This document shows positions 1 through 8,943 of a stretch of 64,000 nucleotides of DNA, piece by piece. Origin of the DNA: Polaribacter aestuariivivens (GTDB lineage: Bacteria > Bacteroidota > Bacteroidia > Flavobacteriales > Flavobacteriaceae); contig NZ_VANR01000008.1 of the NCBI RefSeq assembly GCF_005885675.1, forward strand, positions 62,721 through 126,720. Direction: 5' to 3'. Position 1 is the first letter of the stretch; every line of letters begins with the position of its first letter. A program made the position numbers and the translations under genes. The notes under the pieces are model-generated. The model had not been told where the DNA came from. It was given only the letters and a program-made list of their open reading frames with translations, and ran no database searches.

Positions 1-566
1 TTTTTTGGAATTAAATTCCAAGTATGAATTCCTAACATAGCTGCTGCACTTGTGTTTTCTTCTGTATCATCAATAAATAAGGTTTCATTTGCTTGTAAAT
101 TATTTTCAGTTAATACAAACTGGTATATATTATTATTGGGTTTTCTAAGATGAATTTCGTGCGATAAATAAAATTTTTCAAAACAAGTTTTAAATTCATT
201 ATACAAATCCATTCCCCAGTTATTTTGTATCCAAGAAATGTGTAAATCATTGGTATTGCTCAATAAAAACAACCTGTGTTTATTTTGTTTTGCTAATTTT
301 TTTATAAATTTTAAACGCTCTATTGGAAAATCTAACAAAATACAATTCCATGCTTTTTTAATTTCGTGAGATGAAACTTGTAATTTTTCCTTAAAATAAT
401 TAATAAAATCTTCTGTAGAAATTAAACCCATTTCGTACTCATTTAAAATTGGAGTAAAAGTGTTATCATTTTGAGAAATACCTAATTTTTGCAACTCATT
501 TGCAAACTTTATTTTATCAAGGTTAATAAAAATATCTCCAAAATCGAAAATGATATTTTTAATCAT
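1..566 (-). CDS. HAD-superfamily phosphatase (partial, runs off window edge)
   Basis: The frame stays open from the ATG at 566 to base 1, giving 188 visible residues; the C-terminus lies outside the window. HAD motifs are visible: motif I near the N-terminus (IIFDFGD, nucleophile Asp), a Ser/Asn motif (LFLLSNTND), a conserved Lys in LRKPN and motif IV LFIDD. The order fits the YihX/sugar-phosphate phosphatase group of soluble cytoplasmic HAD enzymes; the substrate cannot be told. The start codon overlaps the ribD stop by 8 bases, so the gene is probably translationally coupled as the last member of the lipoprotein-ribD-HAD operon. A flavin-pathway role (dephosphorylating the ribityl intermediate after RibD) is attractive but is inference from position only. 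Confidence 0.8.
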   Translation of the reverse strand, partial: MIKNIIFDFGDIFINLDKIKFANELQKLGISQNDNTFTPILNEYEMGLISTEDFINYFKEKLQVSSHEIKKAWNCILLDFPIERLKFIKKLAKQNKHRLFLLSNTNDLHISWIQNNWGMDLYNEFKTCFEKFYLSHEIHLRKPNNNIYQFVLTENNLQANETLFIDDTEENTSAAAMLGIHTWNLIPK

Positions 567-1596
567 TTTTATATTTTTTTAAACTATCGTTTTTAATATT
601 TATTTCAGTAAATGTTCCTTTTAGAACAGGTGCTTTTACTCCTTTTTCAAAGGTTGTGCTACCTACAAAAACATGCGCTTCATCCCATAAATTCTCATTT
701 ATAAAAGTTTGTAAAGTTTTTGTACCTCCTTCTACAATTAAAGATTGAATTTGATGTTTATGCAAAATTGAACAAATTTGTGAGGCTACTTTTTTTGAAA
801 AATCAATACTTTCAAAAATGACATTTTTTATCGGTTTTTGCTTGTTTTCTGAAATTACAATTGTTTGTATACTTCCATCTAAAACATAACTGTTTTCAGC
901 TATTCTTAAATTTTTATCTAAAACAACTCTTATTGGATTTTCTCCAAACCAACTTCTAACATTTAATTTAGGGTTATCTGCAATTACAGTATTTGTACCA
1001 ACCAAAATTGCGTGTTCTTTCGCTCTTAATTTATGAACCAATTGCTGTGAATAGTTATTAGAAATAAAAACAGGTTTTTGTTCGCTTTTAGTTTCTGGTG
1101 CTATAAAGCCATTTGTAGTTTCTGCCCATTTTAAAATAATATAAGGGCGCTTTTTTTCTTGATTTGTAAAAAATCGTTTGTGATGTTCTTTACATTCTTT
1201 TTCTAAAACACCAACTACTACTTCAATATTTGCTTTTTTTAAACGCTCAATTCCTTTTCCTGCAACTAGCTCATTAGAATCTACACAACCAATTACAACT
1301 TTTTTAAAATTATGTTTTACAATTAAATCTGCACAGGGTGGTGTTTTTCCAAAATGTGAGCAAGGTTCTAACGTTACGTAAATAGTTGCTGCACTTAAAA
1401 GCTTTTTATTTTTTACAGATGCTATTGCATTTACCTCTGCATGATTTCCTCCATATTTTGAGGTAAAACCTTCGCCAATTATTTTATTTTCAAAAACAAT
1501 TACAGCTCCTACAGAAGGGTTTGGACGCGCCGTTCCAATACCATTTTTTGCGATTTGCAAGCATCTTTTTATGTAAAACTCGTGATTTGTAATCAT
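559..1596 (-). CDS. ribD: Bifunctional riboflavin biosynthesis protein RibD (deaminase/reductase)
   Basis: RibD carries out two successive riboflavin steps: deamination of diaminohydroxyphosphoribosylaminopyrimidine, then NADPH-dependent reduction of the ribosyl group. The N-terminal deaminase domain has the zinc site HAE (His52, Glu54) and the two-Cys motif PCSHFGKTPPC (Cys79, Cys88). The C-terminal reductase domain shows PYIILKWA, the VGTNTV turn and a glycine-rich LIVEGGTKT segment. Length (345 aa) is normal for the fused enzyme. It sits 24 bases after the lipoprotein gene and overlaps the HAD gene by 8 bases, which suggests one transcript of three genes. The protein is cytoplasmic. Confidence 0.95.
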   Translation of the reverse strand: MITNHEFYIKRCLQIAKNGIGTARPNPSVGAVIVFENKIIGEGFTSKYGGNHAEVNAIASVKNKKLLSAATIYVTLEPCSHFGKTPPCADLIVKHNFKKVVIGCVDSNELVAGKGIERLKKANIEVVVGVLEKECKEHHKRFFTNQEKKRPYIILKWAETTNGFIAPETKSEQKPVFISNNYSQQLVHKLRAKEHAILVGTNTVIADNPKLNVRSWFGENPIRVVLDKNLRIAENSYVLDGSIQTIVISENKQKPIKNVIFESIDFSKKVASQICSILHKHQIQSLIVEGGTKTLQTFINENLWDEAHVFVGSTTFEKGVKAPVLKGTFTEINIKNDSLKKYKND

Positions 1597-1620
1597 TAAT
1601 ATTGAAAAATAAATTTTGTT

Positions 1621-2082
1621 TTAAAACTTAATATCTTGTACTTGATTCACATGATATATTTTAGAAAAACCAAAAACTTCGTATTTTAAATCTCCTTTAA
1701 ATTGCACTTTTACAGATTTATTTAAAACCGAATTTAACAAACCTCCTAAAATTCCGTTTTTATTGTTTTCAAATATTCTTTTTGCTGGAACTACCACTCT
1801 TAAAGGAATCGTAAATTCTTTTTTAGCAGGTACTTTAAATTCTTCTGAAAAAACTTGTGCTATTTCTGCCCCGTTTACAATTACTTTAATTTCATCTGTA
1901 GAAATTTTGCCTCCAACATCATTTGGGTTTTCAAAAAAAGCATCAGCCTTTAAACGAAGTGTATCTCCATTAAAAGATGTTACTTTTACATTATCTACTT
2001 TTATAAAAACAGGTTGCTTGTTCGTAGAACATCCTATAATAAGGAAAAACAGCATCGTAAAATATAGCAGTTTTTTCATCAA
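1621..2082 (-). CDS. LEA type-2-like lipoprotein
   Basis: A 153-residue protein with a lipoprotein signal (two Met, Lys pair, hydrophobic stretch, lipobox LIIGC), so it is probably anchored to a membrane facing the periplasm. The mature part (VDNVKVTSFNGDTLRLKADAFFENPNDVGGK...) has the pattern of the LEA14/WHy beta-sandwich: alternating hydrophobic strands and an N-P-N turn. The biochemical role of this family in Bacteroidota is unknown. It is the first gene of the probable operon with ribD and the HAD gene. An ATG three bases further in could equally be the start. Confidence 0.75.
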   Translation of the reverse strand: MMKKLLYFTMLFFLIIGCSTNKQPVFIKVDNVKVTSFNGDTLRLKADAFFENPNDVGGKISTDEIKVIVNGAEIAQVFSEEFKVPAKKEFTIPLRVVVPAKRIFENNKNGILGGLLNSVLNKSVKVQFKGDLKYEVFGFSKIYHVNQVQDIKF

Positions 2083-2113
2083 AAAAAATTAAATTTTAGG
2101 TAACTTGCTCATG

Positions 2114-2121
2114 CAAAAATA
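2114..2121 (-). promoter_or_regulatory. Candidate -7 promoter box for the lipoprotein-ribD-HAD operon
   Basis: Read on the minus strand this is TATTTTTG, a full match to the Bacteroidota TAnnTTTG element, about 30 bases before the start codon at 2082. No clear TTG is seen at the usual -33 spacing. Confidence 0.5.
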
Positions 2122-2130
2122 CGTTAATAA

Positions 2131-2622
2131 ATGACAAGTGAAGATTTTATCATTAGAGAAATACAACCTGCAGATAACAAAGAATTGGCAGTTGTTGTAA
2201 GAACTGTTATTTTAGAAATGGGCGCACCTAAAGTTGGTACTGCTTACGAAGATAACGCTACAGATCAATTATTTGAAACGTATCAAAAAGAAAAAGCTAT
2301 TTATTTTGTAGTTGAGCACAAGAACAAAATTGTTGGTGGCGCAGGAATTGCGCAATTAGATAATTTTGAAGGCAATACTTGCGAACTTCAAAAAATGTAC
2401 TTTTTACCTATTGCAAGAGGCAGAGGTTTGGGCACAAAGTTAATAACCAAATGTTTGCAAAAAGCAAAGGAATTTGGTTATGACAATTGTTACTTGGAAA
2501 CATTACCATACATGAAAGCTGCTGTAAAACTTTATAAAAAAAATGGTTTTGTATCTTTAGAAAAACCACTGGGAAACACTTGCCATTACTCATGTGATGT
2601 TTGGATGTTGAAAAAAATATAA
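2131..2622 (+). CDS. GNAT-family N-acetyltransferase
   Basis: A 163-residue single-domain GNAT protein. The acetyl-CoA pyrophosphate-binding loop is visible as ARGRGLGTKL near residue 100, preceded by the strand ELQKMYFLP and followed by the C-terminal YLETLPYMKAAVKLYKKNGF segment typical of motif B. The acceptor substrate is not predictable. It is transcribed divergently from the ribD operon and its 3' end overlaps the start of the cardiolipin synthase gene by 22 bases, so the two are probably co-transcribed. Confidence 0.85.
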   Translation: MTSEDFIIREIQPADNKELAVVVRTVILEMGAPKVGTAYEDNATDQLFETYQKEKAIYFVVEHKNKIVGGAGIAQLDNFEGNTCELQKMYFLPIARGRGLGTKLITKCLQKAKEFGYDNCYLETLPYMKAAVKLYKKNGFVSLEKPLGNTCHYSCDVWMLKKI

Positions 2623-4058
2623 AACCTACAAATTTGATATACTATATACTTTTAGGAATTCATTTGTTGTTATTTAGTTGGGCTTTTTACAACATCCTTT
2701 ATTTTGGCGTAAAACCCTCAAAATCTTTAAGTTGGATTTTAATTACATTCTTTTTTCCTTTTTTAGGGATTTTTGCTTTCGTTATTTTTGGTATTAATAG
2801 AAGGCGTTTGAAGTTTTTCGAATTAAAAGAAACCAAAAAGCGTAAAAACTATATAAAGTCATCTTTTACAAACAAAAAGAACCCACATTTAGAAGAATTA
2901 CACTCTGAAAAGGCAAAAAAAATTTCAAGTCTTATTTACAATAACACCAATATTCCTTTAAATATCAATAATAAAGTTACTGTTTTAAAAAATGGAAAAG
3001 AAACTTTTGACGAGTTATACAAAGCCATAGAAAAAGCTGAAAGTTTTATTCACTTACAATATTATATTATTGAAAATGGAGAAATATTTAACAAATTAAA
3101 AAAATTATTACTCAAAAAAAGAAAAGAAAATATCGAAGTAAGAATTTTATACGATGCTATTGGAAGCTATTATTTGAACAAAAAAGACAAGAACGAATTA
3201 AAAGAAGCTGGCTGCAAAATTCATCCAGAAATGGCACTAAAGTTCGGAACATTTTTATTCACTTTAAACTTTAGAAATCATAGAAAAATAGCAGTTATAG
3301 ACAATAAAATAGGTTTTACTGGTGGTGTAAATATTTCAGACGAATACATTACAGAAGATACTGAGTTAGGTATTTGGCAAGATGCACACGTTAAAATTGA
3401 AGGAGATGCTGTTGATAATTTACACAAATCGTTCATAAAAGATTATTTTTATGCAACTGACAAAGATCTAAGCAAAGAAGAAAAGTACACCAAAGCTTTT
3501 AAGGTTGAAGAAAACACCAAATTACAAATAGTTTCTAGTGGTCCAGATTACGAACAATCTGTAGTAATGCAACAATATTTAAGCTTTATTAATTTAGCTG
3601 AAAAGAATATTTGTGTCATGAACCCTTATTTTATACCTACATTTTCAATTTTAGAAGCCTTTAAAGTTGCGGCTTTAAGTGGCATAAAAGTACAACTACT
3701 ACTTCCTAAAAGAGGAGACTCTAAAGTGGCTACATATAGCATGTATTCTTATTTTGTAAGCTTATTAAAAGCTGGAGTAGAAATTTATTTACGTGACGAT
3801 TTTTCACATAGTAAAGTTGTTTATATTGATGATGAAATTGCATCTATTGGCTCCACAAATTTTGATTGTAGAAGCTTTGAACACAATTACGAATTAAACG
3901 CCATTATTTTTGATAAAAAGGCAACTACAGAAATTAAAAATGAGTTTGAAATGCGAATTGAAAAAGCCCATAAAATTGACTTAGAAACATTTTTAAACAG
4001 ATCTAATAAACAAAAAACATTAGAACGTTTGTGTCGATTTTTTAGCCCATTATTATAA
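2601..4058 (+). CDS. cls: Cardiolipin synthase (phospholipase D family)
   Basis: It condenses phosphatidyl groups to make cardiolipin at the inner membrane. The protein begins with two membrane helices (PLDc_N-type, about residues 12-32 and 43-63) followed by a basic linker. It then has two PLD catalytic domains, each with an HKD motif: HRKIAVID in the first and HSKVVYID in the second. Length (485 aa) is standard. The frame has no ATG before the first catalytic domain. The earliest usable codon is TTG at 2601, just after an in-frame TGA and inside the GNAT gene; another TTG follows at 2634. prmC starts 5 bases after its stop. Confidence 0.9.
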   Translation: MDVEKNIKPTNLIYYILLGIHLLLFSWAFYNILYFGVKPSKSLSWILITFFFPFLGIFAFVIFGINRRRLKFFELKETKKRKNYIKSSFTNKKNPHLEELHSEKAKKISSLIYNNTNIPLNINNKVTVLKNGKETFDELYKAIEKAESFIHLQYYIIENGEIFNKLKKLLLKKRKENIEVRILYDAIGSYYLNKKDKNELKEAGCKIHPEMALKFGTFLFTLNFRNHRKIAVIDNKIGFTGGVNISDEYITEDTELGIWQDAHVKIEGDAVDNLHKSFIKDYFYATDKDLSKEEKYTKAFKVEENTKLQIVSSGPDYEQSVVMQQYLSFINLAEKNICVMNPYFIPTFSILEAFKVAALSGIKVQLLLPKRGDSKVATYSMYSYFVSLLKAGVEIYLRDDFSHSKVVYIDDEIASIGSTNFDCRSFEHNYELNAIIFDKKATTEIKNEFEMRIEKAHKIDLETFLNRSNKQKTLERLCRFFSPLL

Positions 4059-4063
4059 CTTTT

Positions 4064-4939
4064 ATGACGTTAAAAGAATACAAAAATTATTTTTCTACTA
4101 AACTTTCTGAAATATATCCACAAACAGAAATTGACTCTTTTTTTAATATTATTATAGAAGAAAAATTAAACCTTCAAAGAATAGATACTGTTTTAAAACC
4201 AAACTTTGTAATAAATAATAATATTGAAACGGACTTAAAAAGCATTACAAAAAGACTGCAAAAGGAAGAACCAATTCAATATATATTAGAAAAAACAACG
4301 TTTTATGGCTATCCTTTTTTGGTAAATAAAAATACCTTAATTCCAAGACCAGAAACAGAAGAACTGGTTGAGTGGGTTTTAAAAGAAATAGAAGAAAAAA
4401 GAAAAAAAAACAAACTCGAAAACATATCTATTTTAGATATTGGCACAGGAACAGGTTGCATACCAATTTCATTAGCCAAAAACCTTCAAAAGGTAACCAT
4501 TTCTGCAATTGACATTTCTTCAGAAGCTTTAAAAATTGCTAAAAAAAATGCAGTTTTAAATAATGTTGACATAAATTATATAGAATTAAATATTTTAAAA
4601 GCAGAAAAATTATCTGAATCATATGATATTATCATATCAAATCCACCTTATGTTAGGCAACTTGAAAAAAAAGAAATACACAATAACGTTTTAAAGAATG
4701 AGCCACATTTAGCGCTATTTGTATCAAATGAAAATCCGCTAATTTTTTATAAAAAAATTGCAGATTTAGCAAAAAATCATCTTAATAAAAACGGATTATT
4801 ATTTTTTGAAATCAACCAATATTTAGGAAAAGAAACAGCTGAAATGCTTAAGAAAAAAGGGTTTTCAAACATCGAATTAAAAAAAGATTTATTTGAGAAC
4901 GACAGAATGATAAAATGTAGTTTTAAAAACACTTTATAA
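4064..4939 (+). CDS. prmC: Release factor glutamine methyltransferase
   Basis: PrmC methylates the glutamine of the GGQ motif in peptide release factors, using SAM. The 291-residue protein has the N-terminal helical domain, then a Rossmann methyltransferase domain with motif I LDIGTGTGC and the catalytic NPPY tetrad at about residues 193-196, the hallmark of N5-glutamine methyltransferases. Its start follows the cls stop by 5 bases, so it is probably the third gene of the GNAT-cls-prmC transcript. The protein is more lysine/asparagine-rich than average, as expected in this A+T-rich genome. Confidence 0.93.
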   Translation: MTLKEYKNYFSTKLSEIYPQTEIDSFFNIIIEEKLNLQRIDTVLKPNFVINNNIETDLKSITKRLQKEEPIQYILEKTTFYGYPFLVNKNTLIPRPETEELVEWVLKEIEEKRKKNKLENISILDIGTGTGCIPISLAKNLQKVTISAIDISSEALKIAKKNAVLNNVDINYIELNILKAEKLSESYDIIISNPPYVRQLEKKEIHNNVLKNEPHLALFVSNENPLIFYKKIADLAKNHLNKNGLLFFEINQYLGKETAEMLKKKGFSNIELKKDLFENDRMIKCSFKNTL

Positions 4940-5060
4940 TACACTCATTAAAAAGAATAATATGCTATCAAATAAACATCGTATTCTTTCATTACCATAT
5001 ACTAAAAAAACATCTAAACTTTCATTAACACTCAATCTTTAATTTAATTACTTTTACAAA

Positions 5061-6617
5061 ATGATTAAAGAAATTCAGCTTCGTGTAAACTTAATAGAAG
5101 AACGTAAAGAAAATATTTTGCTTTACAAAGCCTCTAAACAACTAGAAGTTGATAAAAAAGAAATTACTGCAGTTAAAGTATTACGAAAATCCATTGACGC
5201 TCGTAAAAAAGAAACTATTTTTAATTACAAAGTAGCAGTATACATCAATGAAGCACTTCCAAAAGAGCCTGATTATATTTTTGAATACAAAGATGTTTCC
5301 AAAGCAAAAGAAATTCATATTATCGGTTTTGGTCCTGCAGGAATGTATGCAGCTTTACGTTGTATAGAATTGGGGTACAAACCTGTAGTTTTAGAGCGTG
5401 GAAAAAATGTACAAGACAGACGCAGAGACTTAAAAGCCATCAATCAAGATCATTTTGTAAATGAAGATTCTAATTACTGTTTTGGAGAAGGTGGTGCAGG
5501 AACCTATTCAGATGGAAAATTATACACCAGAAGCTTAAAACGTGGAGATGTTCGTAGAATTTTCGAAAATTTGGTTTTTCATGGAGCAACAGAGCAAATT
5601 TTGGTAGATGCTCATCCTCATATTGGAACCAATAAATTACCAAAAATCATTCAAAATATTCGTGAAAACATTTTAAAATTTGGTGGCGAAATTCATTTCG
5701 AAACCAAAGTGACCGATTTTGTTATTAAAAACAATAAACTACAAGCAATTCAACTTCAAAACGGTCAAGAAATGACTGTGAATGCAGTTATTTTAGCAAC
5801 TGGTCATTCTGCAAGGGACATTTACGAATTGTTGCATAAAAAACAAATTAGCATAAAAGCAAAGTCTTTTGCAATGGGCGTTCGTGTAGAACATCCACAA
5901 GAAATTATCGACCAAATTCAGTATAATTGTTCAGGCAAAAGAGACGAATTATTACCAGCTGCAGCATACAGTTTGGTAAATCAAGTAAATAACAGAGGAG
6001 TATATTCTTTTTGCATGTGTCCTGGAGGTTTTATTGTACCAGCAGCAACTGCTAATGGTGAAGTAGTTGTAAATGGAATGTCGCCTTCAAGAAGAAACAA
6101 CAAATATGCAAATTCAGGTATTGTTGTAGAGTTAGATATCAATCAAGATTTTAAAAAATACGAGAAATTCGGCGAATTAAAAGGCTTAGAATTTCAAAAA
6201 GATTTAGAAAAAATTGCATTTTTTGCTGGAGGAAGAACACAAACAGCACCAGCACAAAGGTTGGTAGATTTTGTAGACGGAACACTTTCATCAGATTTGA
6301 ATGATACTTCCTATCAACCAGGTTTAAAATCGGCTCCACTACACTCTCTTTTACCGAGAATTATTGGAAGTAGATTGCGAAAAGGCTTTCCTGAATTTGG
6401 CAAAAAAATGCACGGTTATTTTACAAACGAAGCTAATATTGTTGGTGTAGAATCTAGAACATCGTCACCAGTAAATATTCCAAGAAAAGAAAATTTAGAG
6501 CATACAGAAATCGAAGGATTGTTTCCATGTGGTGAAGGTGGTGGTTACGCTGGCGGAATTGTTTCTGCTGCTATGGATGGAGAACGTTGCGCTGAAGCAG
6601 CCATTTCAAAATTATAG
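5061..6617 (+). CDS. FAD-dependent oxidoreductase (COG2509-like)
   Basis: A 518-residue protein with an N-terminal ~90-residue extension, then a dinucleotide-binding fold starting IIGFGPAGMYAA with the acidic strand end VVLERG. The segment FGEGGAGTYSDGKL and the C-terminal GLFPCGEGGGYAGGI are typical of the uncharacterised FAD-dependent dehydrogenase family COG2509. The family has no agreed substrate. No membrane segment or signal peptide is visible, so it is cytoplasmic. It is preceded by 121 bases without a gene and probably has its own promoter; TACTTTTA at 5049-5056 is a near match to the -7 box very close to the ATG. Confidence 0.8.
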   Translation: MIKEIQLRVNLIEERKENILLYKASKQLEVDKKEITAVKVLRKSIDARKKETIFNYKVAVYINEALPKEPDYIFEYKDVSKAKEIHIIGFGPAGMYAALRCIELGYKPVVLERGKNVQDRRRDLKAINQDHFVNEDSNYCFGEGGAGTYSDGKLYTRSLKRGDVRRIFENLVFHGATEQILVDAHPHIGTNKLPKIIQNIRENILKFGGEIHFETKVTDFVIKNNKLQAIQLQNGQEMTVNAVILATGHSARDIYELLHKKQISIKAKSFAMGVRVEHPQEIIDQIQYNCSGKRDELLPAAAYSLVNQVNNRGVYSFCMCPGGFIVPAATANGEVVVNGMSPSRRNNKYANSGIVVELDINQDFKKYEKFGELKGLEFQKDLEKIAFFAGGRTQTAPAQRLVDFVDGTLSSDLNDTSYQPGLKSAPLHSLLPRIIGSRLRKGFPEFGKKMHGYFTNEANIVGVESRTSSPVNIPRKENLEHTEIEGLFPCGEGGGYAGGIVSAAMDGERCAEAAISKL

Positions 6618-6678
6618 TAGAATTACTGTGCTAATTCATTAACTATCTATAACTTTACATCCACTTAAAGTATTTTTA

Positions 6679-7116
6679 ATGAAATTAACTATTGGTCGAT
6701 CAGATAAGGCAGATTTTCCTGAATTATCTCTTTCTGAAATTGATGTAAAAATAGATTCTGGTGCATACACCTCTTCTATACACTGCTCTGACATTAAGGA
6801 AATTGCTGTGAATGGAGAACCTTTTATTCAGTTTACATTATTAGATCCAGAGCATCCTTTTTATAATAATAAGGAGTTTACATTTAAAAACTATGCTTCA
6901 AAAATTGTAAAAAGCTCAAATGGTATTGCCGAAAAACGTTTTATGATTCATACAGAAATTGTAATTTTTAATAAAACGTTTCCTATTTATTTGACTTTAA
7001 GCGAGCGAAAAGACATGAAATTCCCTGTTTTGTTAGGGAGAAAATTTTTGAATAAAAAATTTGTGATAGATACTGTAAAGAAAAATTTATCCCATAAATT
7101 AAAAAATAAAAACTAA
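6679..7116 (+). CDS. Retropepsin-like aspartic protease / RimK-associated zinc-protease family
   Basis: A 145-residue protein of the family often labelled ATP-dependent zinc protease (PF05618), structurally retropepsin-like. The active-site motif is IDSGAYTSS with Asp26, and the second strand pair ends in [10 protein letters not shown]. The gene is the first of a tight triad: its TAA shares one base with the rimK ATG, and rimK overlaps the AstE-like gene. The co-occurrence of this family with RimK and an AstE-like deacylase suggests a peptide tagging/untagging pathway; the actual substrate is unknown. Confidence 0.75.
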   Translation: MKLTIGRSDKADFPELSLSEIDVKIDSGAYTSSIHCSDIKEIAVNGEPFIQFTLLDPEHPFYNNKEFTFKNYASKIVKSSNGIAEKRFMIHTEIVIFNKTFPIYLTLSERKDMKFPVLLGRKFLNKKFVIDTVKKNLSHKLKNKN

Positions 7117-7991
7117 TGAGAATTGTAATTTTATCTAGAAATCCAAAACTATATTCAACAAGAAGGTTGGTGGAAGCTGCACAAAAGAGGAAACATGAAG
7201 TAATAGTCGTGGATCATTTAAAATGCAATATCGAAATTGAAAAAAGATCTCCAAAAATATTTTATAAAGGAGAATATTTAGAAAATGTAGACGCTATTAT
7301 TCCAAGAATTGGTGCTTCTGTAACATTCTATGGAACCGCAGTAATTCGTCAATTCGAAATGATGAAGGTTTTTACAGCAGTTTCTTCACAAGCATTAACT
7401 AGGTCGAGAGATAAATTAAGTAGTTTACAAATTTTAGCCAGAGCTGGTGTAGGTTTGCCAAAAACGGTTTTTACAAATTACACAAAAGATGTAGAACACG
7501 TTATAGATTCTGTTGGCGGTACTCCATTAGTTTTAAAGTTATTAGAAGGTACCCAAGGTTTAGGAGTTGTTTTAGCAGAAACCCAAAACGCAGCCACTTC
7601 TGTTTTAGAAGCTTTTAATGGATTAGGAGCAAGAGTAATTGCACAAGAATTTATTAAAGAAGCTGGTGGAGCAGATATTAGAGCATTTGTAGTAGACGGA
7701 AAAGTAATTGGCGCTATGAAACGTCAAGGAAAAGAAGGTGAATTTCGTTCTAATTTACATAGAGGTGGAAACGCAAATATTATTGAATTAACTGATGAAG
7801 AGGAAAGAACTGCGCTGAAGGCTACAAAAGCAATGGGTTTAGGTGTAGCTGGTGTTGATATGCTACAATCATCTAAAGGACCTTTGGTTTTAGAGGTAAA
7901 TTCTTCTCCTGGTTTAGAAGGAATTGAAGTTGCCACTGGAAAAAATATCGCAAAAGAAATTATCCGTTATTTAGAATTACATGTCGAGTAA
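7116..7991 (+). CDS. rimK: RimK-family ATP-grasp amino-acid ligase
   Basis: RimK enzymes add glutamate residues to a C-terminus (ribosomal protein S6 in E. coli) or make poly-glutamate. The 291-residue protein has the ATP-grasp features in order: the [16 protein letters not shown] glycine loop, [27 protein letters not shown] and the metal-binding end [13 protein letters not shown]. Length matches E. coli RimK (about 300 aa). It is coupled by one base to the protease gene before it and overlaps the next gene by 11 bases. Whether S6 or another peptide is the substrate here cannot be read from sequence. Confidence 0.88.
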   Translation: MRIVILSRNPKLYSTRRLVEAAQKRKHEVIVVDHLKCNIEIEKRSPKIFYKGEYLENVDAIIPRIGASVTFYGTAVIRQFEMMKVFTAVSSQALTRSRDKLSSLQILARAGVGLPKTVFTNYTKDVEHVIDSVGGTPLVLKLLEGTQGLGVVLAETQNAATSVLEAFNGLGARVIAQEFIKEAGGADIRAFVVDGKVIGAMKRQGKEGEFRSNLHRGGNANIIELTDEEERTALKATKAMGLGVAGVDMLQSSKGPLVLEVNSSPGLEGIEVATGKNIAKEIIRYLELHVE

Positions 7992-8928
7992 ACCTTTTAT
8001 TCTTTTAGGAAAAACAATTCCAGAAGGAAAACGAACTGTATTAGACTTAGAAGTTGCCAAATTACACACAAGAACTACTGTAAAAGTTCCTGTGATTGTA
8101 GAGCGTTCCTCAAATCCTGGTCCTGTAGTTTTATTATTAGCAGGTATTCATGGTGATGAAACAAATGGAGTTGGTATTATAAGAGAAATTATAAATTTAG
8201 AATTAAACAAACCTAAAAACGGAACCATTATTTGTATTCCTGTTTTTAATATTTTTGGCTACTTAATCCAAACGAGAGAATTTCCTGACGGACGTGATTT
8301 GAATAGAATGTTTCCAGGAACTTTAAATGGTTCTTTAGCAAGCCAATTTGCATACCAATTTTCCGAAAAAATAGCTCCAATTGTAGATTATGTAATTGAT
8401 TTTCATACGGGTGGTGGCGAACGTGATAACATTGCACAAATAAGATGCAATAAAAATGATGAAAAAGGCTTAGAACTTGCAAAAGTTTTTAACCCTCCAA
8501 TAATTGTATATTCCAATAATATTGTAAAATCTCTAAGAGAAACTTTACATAAAATGGGTAAAACTGTGCTACTTTTTGAAGGCGGAAAATCAAAAGAATT
8601 AAATCCAACAATTATAAACGAAGGTGTTAACGGTACAAAAAATGTACTAATTCACTTAGGCTTAATTGAAGGTAATATTACAGTAAGAGAAACACCAATT
8701 TTTGTAAAAAAAGCAAAATGGTTAAGGGCACAACATTCTGGAATGTTTAAAATTAGGGTTGCAAACGGAAGTTTCGTAAAGAAAAGAGAGGTTTTAGGCG
8801 TTATACAAGATCCTTTTGGCGACTTTAAAAAGAAAATTTATGCGCCTTTTGATTGTCATATATTTTGCATCAATAAAACGCCAATCGTAAACAAAGGTGA
8901 TGCTTTGTTTCATATTAGTTTAGAATAA
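7981..8928 (+). CDS. Succinylglutamate desuccinylase/aspartoacylase-family metallohydrolase
   Basis: A 315-residue member of the AstE/ASPA zinc carboxypeptidase-fold family. Zinc ligands are visible: His57 and Glu60 in AGIHGDE and His142 in DFHTGGG; the family-typical [10 protein letters not shown] lies between them. The C-terminal part (about residues 240-315) is beta-rich, with barrel-like strands as in this family. No signal peptide. It is the last gene of the protease-RimK-hydrolase triad, overlapping rimK by 11 bases, so it probably acts on the product or substrate of the ligase. Orthology to true AstE is unlikely because no arginine catabolism genes are nearby. Confidence 0.82.
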   Translation: MSSKPFILLGKTIPEGKRTVLDLEVAKLHTRTTVKVPVIVERSSNPGPVVLLLAGIHGDETNGVGIIREIINLELNKPKNGTIICIPVFNIFGYLIQTREFPDGRDLNRMFPGTLNGSLASQFAYQFSEKIAPIVDYVIDFHTGGGERDNIAQIRCNKNDEKGLELAKVFNPPIIVYSNNIVKSLRETLHKMGKTVLLFEGGKSKELNPTIINEGVNGTKNVLIHLGLIEGNITVRETPIFVKKAKWLRAQHSGMFKIRVANGSFVKKREVLGVIQDPFGDFKKKIYAPFDCHIFCINKTPIVNKGDALFHISLE

Positions 8929-8943
8929 TAAAAGTTATTTGTA

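Noticed and set aside
1763-2092. Plus-strand frame opposite the LEA-like lipoprotein
   Set aside because: The minus-strand frame has a lipobox and family pattern; the plus frame is its shadow.
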